DNA of 64,000 nt from positions 124,001-188,000 of the forward strand of contig NZ_JBHRTF010000004.1 in NCBI RefSeq assembly GCF_042646205.1, in the 5' to 3' direction. The DNA is from Cellvibrio fontiphilus_A. Its GTDB lineage: Bacteria > Pseudomonadota > Gammaproteobacteria > Pseudomonadales > Cellvibrionaceae. Below are positions 1-9,540 of this stretch, in pieces; position 1 is the first letter of the stretch, and each line of letters begins with the position of its first letter. The position numbers and the translations under genes are program-made. The notes beneath the pieces are model-generated. The model was not told where the DNA came from, ran no database searches, and saw only the letters and a program-made list of their open reading frames with translations.

Positions 1-1
1 G

Positions 2-1099
2 TTCAATAAAACCCTGGAAGCCACTTTCCGTATCTACTTGCCAAGTGAATATGCGGGGAAAAACTTGTGGGCTAAATTGTTTGGTCAATTTGGCGCGGGC
101 TGGACTTGGGTTGAAACATCGTTAAATGCATCGGCACTGGTGCCAGGTCAATGGACTGAGGTGAAAGCATTGATTGCCTTCAATGAATCAATCAGTGCGG
201 GCGACATCAACACAGCACAAGCGTTTGGTTTACAAATTGGTGGTTTCTCCGGCTCGGAAGTTGAGCCTATTCTGCTGGATTCCATCAGCATTTCGGATCC
301 CAATGCGCGCCCGACCAAAACCGTTACTGCTTTGCAATACAAAGCCAGCTTCACTAAAGGGACTGAAGGATTTGTGAATGCTAACTGGGATGGTGGGCGG
401 CCAGTACTGGATGCATCCAACGCGGAGTTAGCCGTCACTGTGCCTGCGGGTGATTTTGGTGCAATTAACAAGGCTGATATTAATTCCATTTCAGAAATAG
501 ATTTCCGTGGTGGCATCACAGTGAAAATGAAATTATTTATTCCTGCTGATTGGGCTGGCGATGATTTCTGGCTGAAATTCTTCTTTCAGGATGGCAATTG
601 GAGCCACTTTGAATTCACTCCTGCATTGACGACAGCTACGCTGACCGCTGGTGAGTGGAATGAGCTGGAGTTTAAAGTTACCGAATTCCCTAGTGGTTTT
701 TCGCGCACACTCAAGCCTCAAATGTTTGGTATGCAATATCGCGCTGTATCAGCGGGTACAGTCAAATTGGATGACATTGAAATTTATGGTGATATCCAGA
801 TTGATGATTCGCAGCCTATCCTGCATGTGGACTTCTCAACGCAAGCCCAATACGACGCCTTTACGTTTGATTTTGCCGGCGGTGGTTTCTCTGAATCAGC
901 CCTTGCCACCGCAAAATATTCAGATTGGCGAGTGGTTCCTTTTGGCTGGACTGCAAGTTCATGGAAAGGCCATACGGGCGATAAAGCTCCACTGGATATT
1001 TCGCTTGATGAGGGGTTGGTAAACCTCACTGAGCGCGGTGACGAAATCGTAAATGGCTCCTTGGGAATCCTTGAGACATCAGTGCAAGCTAATTTTTAA
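2..1099 (+). CDS. C-terminal part of a secreted carbohydrate-binding (CBM-like) protein, 5' end outside window
   Basis: The reading frame is open from base 2, so the gene starts before the window. About 365 residues are visible. They read as beta-rich repeated modules: a first one ending near a DSISISD motif, and a second (about residues 100-260) with runs such as GGITVKMKLFIP, GEWNELEFKV and a closing LDDIEIYG. This alternation of F/W-rich strands ending in a D-D/S-I strand is typical of jelly-roll carbohydrate-binding modules attached to plant-polysaccharide hydrolases. No catalytic domain is visible, so the enzyme class cannot be named. A strong terminator follows the stop codon. The CBM-like fold is inferred from pattern alone. 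Confidence 0.55.
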   Translation, partial: FNKTLEATFRIYLPSEYAGKNLWAKLFGQFGAGWTWVETSLNASALVPGQWTEVKALIAFNESISAGDINTAQAFGLQIGGFSGSEVEPILLDSISISDPNARPTKTVTALQYKASFTKGTEGFVNANWDGGRPVLDASNAELAVTVPAGDFGAINKADINSISEIDFRGGITVKMKLFIPADWAGDDFWLKFFFQDGNWSHFEFTPALTTATLTAGEWNELEFKVTEFPSGFSRTLKPQMFGMQYRAVSAGTVKLDDIEIYGDIQIDDSQPILHVDFSTQAQYDAFTFDFAGGGFSESALATAKYSDWRVVPFGWTASSWKGHTGDKAPLDISLDEGLVNLTERGDEIVNGSLGILETSVQANF

Positions 1100-1118
1100 G
1101 AATAAGTTGATGTGAGCG

Positions 1119-1148
1119 AAACTCGCGCGATATTTATCGCGCGAGTTT
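1119..1148 (+). terminator. Rho-independent terminator after the CBM-like gene
   Basis: A perfect 12-bp stem (AACTCGCGCGAT pairing with ATCGCGCGAGTT) closes a 4-nt loop and runs into TTTT. It lies 20 nt after the stop codon at 1097-1099. Confidence 0.85.
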
Positions 1149-1557
1149 TCACAGGCTGTTGTTTGTTTATCTGCGTGTAAACGCTTGTTGAGCGCCGCCA
1201 ATGATTGTTAGATGATTGGTGTCTTGTATATCAAGTAAGTGCCATGCCCGCTGGATTTTTACTTTCAATTTCTCTCCATTAACCAACGAATTGTGTTTCG
1301 CAGTACGCTTGGCAATATCTCCCGCGCTAGCCCACCATTAACCAACTCACGTTTGCTGCTGCAAATCTGCCGTCATTATTAGACTTATTTGTATGTTGCT
1401 AAGGTGCTTCTTTTGGTATTGGCTATTTGTTGCTCCGTCCTCTGTTTGTTATCAATCTCTTCTTACGCTTTCGTATCAGCTTATTGCTGATGATTGTCGC
1501 TGGGTATCGGTGAGTGAATAGTTTGTTGACTTATTGATACTCAGGATTATTAAAAAT
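1149..1557. other. Gene-free intergenic stretch
   Basis: About 400 bp with no supportable gene. The only structure seen is a 12-bp direct repeat CCATTAACCAAC at 1276-1287 and 1335-1346, 59 bp apart, of unknown meaning. The stretch lies between two genes whose 3' ends face each other. Confidence 0.6.
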
Positions 1558-1586
1558 AAAAAGCCCCGAACTGGTCGGGGCTTTTT
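1558..1586 (-). terminator. Bidirectional terminator below the lipoprotein gene
   Basis: The stem AAAAAGCCCCGA / TCGGGGCTTTTT gives a U-run in either direction. It lies 30 nt beyond the stop codon of the minus-strand lipoprotein gene and may also stop plus-strand read-through. Confidence 0.85.
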
Positions 1587-1616
1587 ATGGGTTGGTAAAA
1601 TTACATTTCTATGAAT

Positions 1617-3377
1617 CTAGAGGAAGTTGATACCAAAGTTTTCGCTAAAGGATTCATCAGTTGAAACTTCAGCTTTAACTGAGAAGGCTGCGTTTACAGG
1701 TGCCGCCGGATTTGCTGCGACACTGATGGGAATACATGCAGCATTGGGTGTATTAGGTACAACAGTGTCCAATGTGGTGGTCATCCCAACAGGCGTCCCG
1801 TTGAGTGTTAGCTTGGTTCCGTTGGGAAGGCTATTACCATTTTCATCTTCAGCGCGCAAATAAACTGTACCTCTGGCTCCTGCGATAGAGCCGCTAAATG
1901 CTGAGCTGCACGCCGGGTCGCTCCAGAGTGACAGGAAACCGCTCGAACTGGACATGGACAAGACGATACTGTCGCGAACAGTAACTTTATCATCCGTACA
2001 AAGTCCTTCATCTTTCTGCTCTTTGTAGCAAAGTGTGCCGTTGTAGACGTTGCTGACGCTGGCGCTGTCGCGTTCCAGTGCTTTGTGCGCAGGCAGGGCT
2101 ACATCGACAAAACGCTCACCGATTTCATAGGAGTTGTTTTCATTTGCGTCGAGGAATGCTTCCCCCAGATTGGATACAGGCTCTAAAGCACCGGAGGTTG
2201 CTACGCGGTTATAGCGTCCATTTGAATCGACATCGGTGAAGTTTTCGTTGCCGGATGAGAAGGCCAAAATAGTAATGCGGCCGTCAGCAGGTCTAAACTC
2301 TTGTGAGAACCACTTCACCGAGCACGAGCCGTCCAGGGTTAGACAGCTGGCGCCGATTCGGCCGCCCTCGGTCCAAAAGCTTACTGCTGTGTTATCGACA
2401 ACCGGGTTACCGAAGTCATCTGCCATGCTCATAGTCAGTGTTACTTCAGTGTTGTCCCTGTCCCAAGCTCTCGGATTTAGCTGGGTAGCCGAAAGGGAAA
2501 TGGAGCGCTGTACCGGAATCCCGGAAGAAATAATCAGTTCGTTGGATGAAGTGGAAATGTTGGTGCCAACAATAGTGGCAGATACGCTGACAGGTGTTGC
2601 GACATTGCCCGCTGTGATGCGTGTGCTGACATAGCCTTCGCTGTTGGAAATTGCAGTTGCAGGGCTAAACGTCAATCCGCCAGGTGTCGAGGCGATACTG
2701 AAGTTGACCTCAACCTGGTCGAGTGGTGCGCTGTTCTCATCTACTACACGGAAGCGCACTAGCGAGGTTTCCACTCCGCCACTTCCCTTGAGGCTAATCT
2801 GCTTGGGTGCTGCATCAGTGAACTGAATGCTGCCAGCAACACCTTGAGCGATATTTAAAACGATTTGTGCATTTTTCACTGAGCCGTTGATGCTGGCCGA
2901 GGCAACAATTGTATCGGCGCCGCTACAGCCATTGGCTTTGTAGTTGATGGTCGCGCGGCCATTGAGTGTAGTGGCGCTGGTGGCCGGAGCGTTAGCGCTG
3001 TTGGTCAGTGTTGCTTTTCCTGCCGCCACGCAGTCAGAGATAAAGGAAACGGTAATCGGTGCCGCCGCGGGGGTGTTGGTGCTGGTTACAACATAGACAT
3101 TTAATGTGGTAAATCCGCCGGCGGATAAATTGGTTAATCCGTTGGTTGCATCCATCTCGCCTTCGCGGAAGTTGGCACCGCTGCCAGCACCTATTTTTTG
3201 AGGTGATACGGTATCAACACTGCTCGCTGCACCTGAACTAGGCTGGGTCGCGCTGGTGCTCGCACCTGACGAGGCTCGCGGGGGGTCAAGAGGTGAACTG
3301 CCGCCGCCGCCGCAGGCGGAAAGTAACAGGCTCAGAAACGCTGCACTGACGATCGTCTTTGTTTTTAGGGTTTGCAT
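1617..3377 (-). CDS. Ig-like (Big_1-type) domain lipoprotein
   Basis: A 586-residue exported lipoprotein. The N-terminus has a basic start, a hydrophobic stretch and the lipobox LLSAC followed by GGGGSS, so Cys22 is the predicted lipidated residue. A Ser/Thr/Ala-rich linker follows (about 25-65). Next come repeated beta-sandwich segments of bacterial Ig-like type, with patterns such as ATLTNSAN...GRATINYKA and VRFRVVDENSAPLDQVEVNFSI...GYVSTRITAG, which resemble Big_1/invasin repeats. Scattered Cys pairs in the C-terminal half suggest disulfides and a periplasmic or surface location. It is probably monocistronic, with a terminator downstream. The partner or ligand is unknown; a role in surface structure or adhesion is inference. 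Confidence 0.75.
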   Translation of the reverse strand: MQTLKTKTIVSAAFLSLLLSACGGGGSSPLDPPRASSGASTSATQPSSGAASSVDTVSPQKIGAGSGANFREGEMDATNGLTNLSAGGFTTLNVYVVTSTNTPAAAPITVSFISDCVAAGKATLTNSANAPATSATTLNGRATINYKANGCSGADTIVASASINGSVKNAQIVLNIAQGVAGSIQFTDAAPKQISLKGSGGVETSLVRFRVVDENSAPLDQVEVNFSIASTPGGLTFSPATAISNSEGYVSTRITAGNVATPVSVSATIVGTNISTSSNELIISSGIPVQRSISLSATQLNPRAWDRDNTEVTLTMSMADDFGNPVVDNTAVSFWTEGGRIGASCLTLDGSCSVKWFSQEFRPADGRITILAFSSGNENFTDVDSNGRYNRVATSGALEPVSNLGEAFLDANENNSYEIGERFVDVALPAHKALERDSASVSNVYNGTLCYKEQKDEGLCTDDKVTVRDSIVLSMSSSSGFLSLWSDPACSSAFSGSIAGARGTVYLRAEDENGNSLPNGTKLTLNGTPVGMTTTLDTVVPNTPNAACIPISVAANPAAPVNAAFSVKAEVSTDESFSENFGINFL

Positions 3378-3692
3378 GGTGTCTTCCTAGGTTACCGGCC
3401 GCTCTGCATTTGCAATCCAGGCGGAAGCAGGTAGTGAAATCAATGATATAAATGGCATAAACATTCTGCGCTAAGCTCTTGAGCTTATTAGGACTTATTG
3501 CCACAGCTTACGTTAGCCTATTCCCCTGTAATGATAAAGTCCTGCATGTTTAAAAAATGTGCTGGCTGGCGCATATATCCAGATATTTGTGCGGTTATTA
3601 GCATTTTGCCTTGCCTTCCGTTTTATTTCGGTAAGCTGGGGTCTCAGGGCTTATAATCGCGCCACTTTATATTCTGCCAAACGAGTCTTCTC
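3378..3692. promoter_or_regulatory. Divergent intergenic region; promoter of rlmI
   Basis: A 315-bp gap between two divergently transcribed genes. A perfect -10 hexamer TATAAT lies at 3652-3657, 35 nt upstream of the rlmI start. No convincing -35 is seen at 16-18 bp. No promoter for the lipoprotein gene stands out on the minus strand. Confidence 0.5.
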
Positions 3693-4886
3693 ATGAACTT
3701 GCCTGCTCTTGTACTGAAACCCCAAGCTGATCGTCGTTTAAAACTGGGGCATTTGTGGATTTACAGCAACGAAGTTGATACCGATAAGTCGCCGCTCAAG
3801 ACCTTCTCAATGGGTCAGCAGGCGCTGGTGACCACCCACAGCGGTAAACCGCTAGGTATTGCGCTGATTAACCCTAACGGCTTGATTTGTGGCCGCTTGG
3901 TCAGTCGTGATGAAAAATACCCTCTTAACAAATCCCTCTTGGTGCACCGCATCAAACAGGCGCTCGCGTTACGTGAGCTGGCTTTTGCTGAGCCTTACTA
4001 TCGCCTGATTTACGGTGATGCAGATTTGTTGCCCGGGTTGGTGGTGGATAGATTTGGTGACTACCTGGTGGTGCAAATCGCCAGTGCCGGTATGGAATTG
4101 GTGAAAGATGAAATTGTGGAGGCCTTGGTGCAGGTATTAAAACCCGCCGGGGTATTGCTGGCCAATGAGCACAGTGCACGCAGCTTGGAAGGACTGACGG
4201 AATATACCGAGGTTGCCTACGGCGAGGTGCCTGAGTCGGTAGAGTTAATCGAGAATGGTGCGCGCTTTATGGCGCCAGTTCACGGCGGGCAAAAAACCGG
4301 TTGGTTCTACGATCACCGGATGAATCGTGCCCTGCTGAAGCAGTATGTGCAAGGTAAACGGGTGTTGGATGTCTTCTCCTACATCGGCGGTTGGGGGGTG
4401 CAGGCCGCTGTCGCAGGAGCGAGTGAAGTTTACTGTGTGGATGCTTCCGAAGCGGCGACCGATGCGGTGCTGGAAAATGCCCAGCTTAATGGCGTGGCAG
4501 ATAAAATGGCGGCGATTCAAGGCAAGGCTATTGATGTATTGAAAGAGTTAATTGCCGCAGACGAACGCTTTGATGTGGTGGTGCTCGACCCTCCAGCCTT
4601 TATCAAAAAGCGCAAGGATCAAAAGGCGGGCGAAGCGGCTTATCGCCACATTAATGAGTTGGGCATGCGCCTGCTGGGGCGCGATGGTTTGCTGGTGTCA
4701 GCATCCTGTTCGATGCACTTGGGCAAGGATACGTTATTGGAAATAGTCCGTGCGGCTGGCCGCCATTTGGATCGCCATGTGCAAATTATTGGGCAGGGTG
4801 GGCAGGGGCCGGATCATCCTATCCACCCGGCCATTCCTGAAACCGATTATTTGAAAGCGGTATTTGCGCGCGTCTATTTGGCTTGA
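3693..4886 (+). CDS. rlmI: 23S rRNA (cytosine-C5)-methyltransferase RlmI
   Basis: 397 residues, almost the same length as E. coli RlmI (396). RlmI makes m5C1962 in 23S rRNA using S-adenosylmethionine. The N-terminal ~80 residues (ALVLKPQADRRLKLGHLWIYSNEV...) form the PUA-like domain. The Rossmann methyltransferase has DVFSYIGGWGVQAA (SAM-binding loop, about 228-241), an acidic strand end VYCVDAS, VVLDPPAF (motif IV, about 301-308) and SCSMHL with the catalytic-type Cys (about 343). The gene stands alone, opposite the HAD phosphatase. The RlmK/L subfamily is less likely because the THUMP domain is absent. Confidence 0.9.
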   Translation: MNLPALVLKPQADRRLKLGHLWIYSNEVDTDKSPLKTFSMGQQALVTTHSGKPLGIALINPNGLICGRLVSRDEKYPLNKSLLVHRIKQALALRELAFAEPYYRLIYGDADLLPGLVVDRFGDYLVVQIASAGMELVKDEIVEALVQVLKPAGVLLANEHSARSLEGLTEYTEVAYGEVPESVELIENGARFMAPVHGGQKTGWFYDHRMNRALLKQYVQGKRVLDVFSYIGGWGVQAAVAGASEVYCVDASEAATDAVLENAQLNGVADKMAAIQGKAIDVLKELIAADERFDVVVLDPPAFIKKRKDQKAGEAAYRHINELGMRLLGRDGLLVSASCSMHLGKDTLLEIVRAAGRHLDRHVQIIGQGGQGPDHPIHPAIPETDYLKAVFARVYLA

Positions 4887-4932
4887 TTCGGCTTCAAGCT
4901 CATCGGGCCTGCGTCTTTGCCTTTTGTTTGGG

Positions 4933-5589
4933 TCAGGCGCGCAGGCTGATGATGCTCCAGTTGCGCTCGTTCGCTATGGCGGTGAGGCGCTCATCCGGGT
5001 CGACCGCCACGGGGTTATCCACTAGCTCCAACAGCGGTAAATCGTTGATGGAATCGCTGTAAAAATAAGCGCCCTCAAGCGAGTGATGGTTGTGCTGCAG
5101 CCACTCTTTTAAGTGAGTTATTTTTCCGCCCTGAAAGCAGGGGGTTCCGACAAACTTGCCAGTATGGCGTCCGTTTATCACTTCGGGATCGGTAGCGAGT
5201 ATGTCGTCTACGCCAAGGCGTTTGGCAATCGGACGGGTAATAAAACCGTTGGTGGCAGTGATGATCAGCAAGTGATCACCTTGGTTGCGATGTTTTTCCA
5301 GTAGTGCCCTGGCCTTATCGAGCAGTAAGGGTTCGATATGCTGCTGCATAAATTCGCGGTGCAACTGCTGTAGTTCGTCCTGATTAAAGCGCGTCAGCGG
5401 TGCGAGTGAAAACTCCAGGTAGGCGCGTATATCCAGGGTTCCGTTTTTATAATCCTGATAAAAACCCTCGTTGGCGATGCGGTAAACCTCGGCATCCACC
5501 AGTTTTTTCTCCACCAAAAAAACACCCCAGCTGTAGTCGCTATCGCCGGCAATCAGGGTGTTATCCAAATCAAAAATAGCCAGTGCCAC
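4933..5589 (-). CDS. HAD-IB family phosphatase (SerB/CicA-like)
   Basis: A 218-residue haloacid-dehalogenase phosphatase of subfamily IB. Motif I is DLDNTL (residues 7-12) with the nucleophile Asp7 and acid/base Asp9. Motif II is IITATNG (Thr about 109). Motif III is YSDSINDLPLLE (about 176-187). The cap lies between motifs I and II and is helical. The family includes phosphoserine and histidinol phosphatases; substrate specificity cannot be read from the sequence. The gene is divergent from rppH and convergent with rlmI. The start at MALAIFDLDNTL is firm, because motif I sits immediately after it. Confidence 0.85.
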   Translation of the reverse strand: MALAIFDLDNTLIAGDSDYSWGVFLVEKKLVDAEVYRIANEGFYQDYKNGTLDIRAYLEFSLAPLTRFNQDELQQLHREFMQQHIEPLLLDKARALLEKHRNQGDHLLIITATNGFITRPIAKRLGVDDILATDPEVINGRHTGKFVGTPCFQGGKITHLKEWLQHNHHSLEGAYFYSDSINDLPLLELVDNPVAVDPDERLTAIANERNWSIISLRA

Positions 5590-5833
5590 GGGTTGAATCC
5601 TCTGTATATAAGCTGGAGCTTGCGGTCGGCGGAGTGCGCGATCAAGGGGGCGCTAGGATAGCGATAGTGACTTGGCGGCTCAATGCAATTTCATTTCCAA
5701 GATTCAGGGTTGCGGCTTTGGGCAAGCCTGATATAGTGCGGAAATCGCTATTTCGTGGAACATAACTGCCACTGTTTTAATCATTTGGCGGATGTCCCGG
5801 CAGCAAAACCCTTTTAAATGGATGATTCTCCCC

Positions 5834-6337
5834 GTGATAGATTCCGACGGATTTCGCCCTAATGTGGGCATTATTCTGACCAACGATCAGGGGCAGCTCT
5901 TATGGGCTCGCCGTGTCGGTGGTCATGATGCCTGGCAATTCCCCCAAGGCGGAATTAATCCGAACGAAAGCCCTGAGCAAGCCTTGTACCGCGAGCTATA
6001 CGAAGAGGTAGGGCTGCGTCGAGAGGATGTGGAAATTCTTGCCTGCACGCGCGGCTGGTTGCGTTACCGGTTGCCGCATCGGCTGGTTAGGCATAATTCA
6101 GTCCCGCTGTGCGTAGGTCAAAAACAGAAATGGTTTTTACTGCGTATGCGCAGTTCAGATAGCAAAGTCAGCCTCAATAATGGTGGGCGCGCCGAATTTG
6201 ATGCGTGGCGCTGGGTGAGTTACTGGTATCCCCTGGGCAAAGTGGTTGCTTTTAAACGCGATGTTTACCGCCGGGCACTCAAAGAGCTGTCATTATTTCA
6301 TTCGCTCCATGAGGATCGACGCAGTCGCGCCAGCTAA
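5834..6337 (+). CDS. rppH: RNA 5'-pyrophosphohydrolase RppH (Nudix)
   Basis: RppH removes pyrophosphate from triphosphorylated mRNA 5' ends and so triggers RNase E decay. The Nudix box is complete: GGINPNESPEQALYRELYEEVGL matches GX5EX7REUXEEXGU. I choose the GTG at 5834, because VIDSDGFRPNVGIIL matches the usual RppH N-terminus. An in-frame ATG at 5792 would add 14 residues of unrelated sequence. This gives 167 residues; the region after the Nudix fold (WRWVSYWYPLGKVVAFKRDVYR) is typical of RppH. It is followed 31 nt later by ptsP, the same order as in E. coli, so the two are probably cotranscribed. Confidence 0.92.
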   Translation: MIDSDGFRPNVGIILTNDQGQLLWARRVGGHDAWQFPQGGINPNESPEQALYRELYEEVGLRREDVEILACTRGWLRYRLPHRLVRHNSVPLCVGQKQKWFLLRMRSSDSKVSLNNGGRAEFDAWRWVSYWYPLGKVVAFKRDVYRRALKELSLFHSLHEDRRSRAS

Positions 6338-6368
6338 ACCATTCCATCCAACGGGCTTTATCCAACCT

Positions 6369-8636
6369 ATGTTGAACTCTCTCAGATCCATCGTTCAGGA
6401 AGTAAACGCAGCGCGCGATATGAAATCGGCGTTGGCGATTATTGTGTCGCGGGTCAAAGAGGAGATGAAAACCCAGGTCTGTTCAGTCTACTTGCGTGAT
6501 ATTAAAGGCGATTACGTATTAATGGCGACTGATGGTCTTAATGCGGATGCTGTGGGTAAGGTGCGTTTGGCGGCGGGTGAAGGTCTGGTTGGTCGTGTTG
6601 TGGTGCGTGAAGAGCCCATCAATCTTGAGCATGCAGAGGCTCATCCCAGCTATCAATACTTTCCCGAAACCGGAGAAGAGCGCTACAGCAGCTTTCTTGG
6701 TGTGCCCATCATCCACCATCGCAAAGTGCTTGGTGTCTTGGTGGTGCAGCAGGTAGAGCAGCGTCGTTTCGATGAGGGTGAAGAAGCTTTTTTGGTCACT
6801 ATGTCAGCACAGCTGGCCGGTGTGATCGCCCATGCGGAGGCTACCGGCGGCATAGTTGCGCCCGGTGCAAAAGCCACTCAAGCCAAGTTTTTGGGTGTCT
6901 CTGGAGCTTCCGGGATTGCCATCGGCGAAGCGGTAGTCTTGACCCCAACGGCCGACCTGCGTGCTGTGCCCTATCAGGCCTGCAAAGATGTCGATGCGGA
7001 AATTGCGTTTTTCCAGCGCAGTTTGACAGCAGTTCGCGATGACATTAAATCCCTGGGGGAACAGTTGCGCGCCCGCATTAATCGCGAAGAGCAGGCGCTT
7101 TTTGATGCTTATCTGGCAATGCTGGATGACGCGTCCCTGGCGCGCGAAGTAACTGATCGTATCCGCAAAGGTGCCAGTGCGCCCTATGCTTGGAGCGAGG
7201 TTATCATCGAGCACGAAACTATTTTCAATAGTATGAATGACCCTTACCTGCGCGAGCGGGCCACTGATGTTCGCGACTTGGGGCGGCGCGTGCTCGCCTA
7301 CTTGCAGGAGTCCAATCAAAAAGCGAGGGTGTATCCCGACAAAACTATTCTGATTGGCGAAGAATTGACCGCATCCATGCTGGGAGAGATTCCCAAGGAG
7401 AAGCTGGCAGGGTTGGTGTCGGTATTAGGATCATCCAACTCCCATGTGGCGATTTTGGCGCGGGCAATGGATATTCCCACGGTAATGGGCGCTGTGGATT
7501 TGCCTTACGCGCAAATGGATGGCCGTCCGGTGATAGTTGACGGTTACAAGGGGGCGGTTTATTCCGACCCGAGTGCTCAACTACGCAAACATTACAAGGC
7601 GATTTACCTCGAAGAGCAGGCGCTGGTAAAAGGGTTGGAGGCGCTTAAGAATCTGCCTTGCGAAACCCAGGATCGCTATCGTTTGCCGCTTCATGTAAAC
7701 ACGGGTTTGATGGCAGATGTGGTGCGCTCATTGGAGCGCGGCGCAGAAGGTGTCGGGCTTTATCGGACCGAGGTGCCGTTCCTGTTGCGCGACCGTTTTC
7801 CGAGTGAGGAAGAGCAGCGTGGAATCTATCGGGAGCAGTTAGAAGCCTTTGCTCCACACTCGGTTACTATGCGCACACTTGATATAGGTGGCGATAAAGC
7901 TCTGCCTTACTTTCCGATTGAAGAGGACAATCCATTTCTTGGGTGGCGCGGCATCAGGGTTACGCTTGATCATCCCGAAATTTTTCTGGCGCAGATTCGT
8001 GCCATGATTAAAGCCAGCGAAGGCTTGGATAATTTGCGCATTCTGCTACCGATGATCACCAATATTCAGGAAGTAGATGCGGCCAAAGCGTTGATCCAGC
8101 GTGTTCACAAAGAGTTGCTTGAAGAGGGATTCAGGGTCCGTAAGCCGCAAATCGGTGCGATGATTGAAGTCCCTGCAGCTGTTTATCTTGCACCCGAGTT
8201 GTCGCGTCGGGTGGATTTCCTGTCGGTAGGCAGTAATGATCTCACTCAGTATTTGCTCGCTGTAGATCGCAATAACGCTCAGGTAGCAGACCTCTATCAG
8301 GCGTTTCATCCTGCCGTGCTGCGTGCCTTGCAGTACATTGTCTATGCGGCCCACGATGCTGGAATCAGTGTGAGTATCTGTGGTGAGTTGGCCGGCGACC
8401 CCGGCGCTGCCATTTTGTTAATGGCAATGGGGTTTGATGTTTTGTCGATGAACGCGACCAACTTGCCCAAGGTTAAGTCTGTGATCCGGGGTATAACTTT
8501 TGCGCGCGCAAAAACCTTGTTGGAAGAGGTGATGCGAATGTCCAATGGTGACCAGATCCGTGATCATATCGCCCGTGAACTGCGCGACTCTGGTTTGAAT
8601 CGTTTGATCCGCCCGGTTACCTCCGACAGTAATTGA
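6369..8636 (+). CDS. ptsP: Phosphoenolpyruvate-protein phosphotransferase PtsP (EI-Ntr)
   Basis: The first enzyme of the nitrogen PTS, transferring phosphate from PEP to NPr. From the ATG at 6369 (MLNSLRSIVQEVNAARDM...) the protein has 755 residues. A GAF domain (about 1-165) distinguishes EI-Ntr from the sugar-PTS EI. It is followed by the EI N-terminal helical domain, the phosphohistidine domain with SNSHVAILARAMDIPTVMG (His about 359) and the PEP-binding TIM barrel (RTEVPFLLRDRFPSEEEQ, GSNDLTQYLLAVDRNN, SICGELAGDP). An upstream in-frame start at 6246 would overlap rppH and add unrelated sequence. The rppH-ptsP-lgt-thyA order is conserved in gammaproteobacteria. Confidence 0.94.
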   Translation: MLNSLRSIVQEVNAARDMKSALAIIVSRVKEEMKTQVCSVYLRDIKGDYVLMATDGLNADAVGKVRLAAGEGLVGRVVVREEPINLEHAEAHPSYQYFPETGEERYSSFLGVPIIHHRKVLGVLVVQQVEQRRFDEGEEAFLVTMSAQLAGVIAHAEATGGIVAPGAKATQAKFLGVSGASGIAIGEAVVLTPTADLRAVPYQACKDVDAEIAFFQRSLTAVRDDIKSLGEQLRARINREEQALFDAYLAMLDDASLAREVTDRIRKGASAPYAWSEVIIEHETIFNSMNDPYLRERATDVRDLGRRVLAYLQESNQKARVYPDKTILIGEELTASMLGEIPKEKLAGLVSVLGSSNSHVAILARAMDIPTVMGAVDLPYAQMDGRPVIVDGYKGAVYSDPSAQLRKHYKAIYLEEQALVKGLEALKNLPCETQDRYRLPLHVNTGLMADVVRSLERGAEGVGLYRTEVPFLLRDRFPSEEEQRGIYREQLEAFAPHSVTMRTLDIGGDKALPYFPIEEDNPFLGWRGIRVTLDHPEIFLAQIRAMIKASEGLDNLRILLPMITNIQEVDAAKALIQRVHKELLEEGFRVRKPQIGAMIEVPAAVYLAPELSRRVDFLSVGSNDLTQYLLAVDRNNAQVADLYQAFHPAVLRALQYIVYAAHDAGISVSICGELAGDPGAAILLMAMGFDVLSMNATNLPKVKSVIRGITFARAKTLLEEVMRMSNGDQIRDHIARELRDSGLNRLIRPVTSDSN

Positions 8637-8714
8637 GCGTAAAGCCTACAAATTTGTCATAAATCCGCGTCATAATCCCCGGCCCTTCGCCGGATGATTC
8701 AGGTTTAAGTGTTT

Positions 8715-9518
8715 ATGCTGCAATACCCCGATATAGACCCAGTTGCGTTTTCCCTCGGCTCATTTAAGGTTCATTGGTACGGCATTATGTACCTGTGCGC
8801 CTTTGTCAGTGCTTGGCTGATTGCCATGCATCGCGCCAAGCAGCCGAATGCTTTTATCAATAAGTCTCAAGTAGAAAACCTTATTACCTATGGTGCGTTT
8901 GGCGTCATTCTCGGTGGCCGATTTGGTTATGTGGTGTTTTATAACTTTGATTATTGGCTGACAGATCCGTTGTGGTTGTTCCGGGTTTGGGAAGGAGGCA
9001 TGTCATTTCATGGCGGTCTGATTGGAGTGATTGTGGCGATGTTCCTATATGCCAAGCGAATAGATCGTTCCTTTGTCGGACTCATGGATTTTGTTGCGCC
9101 CATAGTTCCCCTTGGGCTGGGTTTTGGTCGTCTCGGTAATTTTATCGGTCAAGAGCTTTGGGGGCGTGTAACTGATGTGCCTTGGGCGATTGTCTTTCCA
9201 AAAGCGATGGATCCGGAAGGTGTTGCACGACATCCGAGTCAGTTGTATCAGGCATGTTTAGAGGGGTTGTTGCTGTTCATTATTATTTTTTGGTTTTCTT
9301 CGAAGCCTCGTCCGCGAGGTGCAGTTTCGGGGTTATTCCTTATTGCTTACTCCAGTTTCCGTTTCACGACCGAGTTTGTGCGCGAGCCAGATAAAGGTGT
9401 TGAGTTGATTGGTTGGATGACGCGAGGACAGTTGCTTTGCATTCCAATGTTTGTTGGGGGGATAGTCTTGCTGGCTTTTGCCTACGCTGCACCCCGCAAA
9501 GCCGCTGGCGCCCAATAA
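8715..9518 (+). CDS. lgt: Prolipoprotein diacylglyceryl transferase Lgt
   Basis: Lgt adds diacylglycerol from phosphatidylglycerol to the lipobox cysteine of prolipoproteins in the inner membrane. The protein has about seven hydrophobic segments and the family signatures FKVHWYGIMY, GGRFGYVVFYN, MSFHGGLIG (the essential His-Gly-Gly) and GRLGNFIGQELWGR. The ATG at 8715 gives 267 residues; a GTG two codons upstream (8709) is also possible. It lies 78 nt after ptsP and 22 nt before thyA. The lipoprotein at 1617-3377 would be one of its substrates. Confidence 0.94.
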   Translation: MLQYPDIDPVAFSLGSFKVHWYGIMYLCAFVSAWLIAMHRAKQPNAFINKSQVENLITYGAFGVILGGRFGYVVFYNFDYWLTDPLWLFRVWEGGMSFHGGLIGVIVAMFLYAKRIDRSFVGLMDFVAPIVPLGLGFGRLGNFIGQELWGRVTDVPWAIVFPKAMDPEGVARHPSQLYQACLEGLLLFIIIFWFSSKPRPRGAVSGLFLIAYSSFRFTTEFVREPDKGVELIGWMTRGQLLCIPMFVGGIVLLAFAYAAPRKAAGAQ

Positions 9519-9540
9519 CTTCTGTTTTACAGGTAGCACA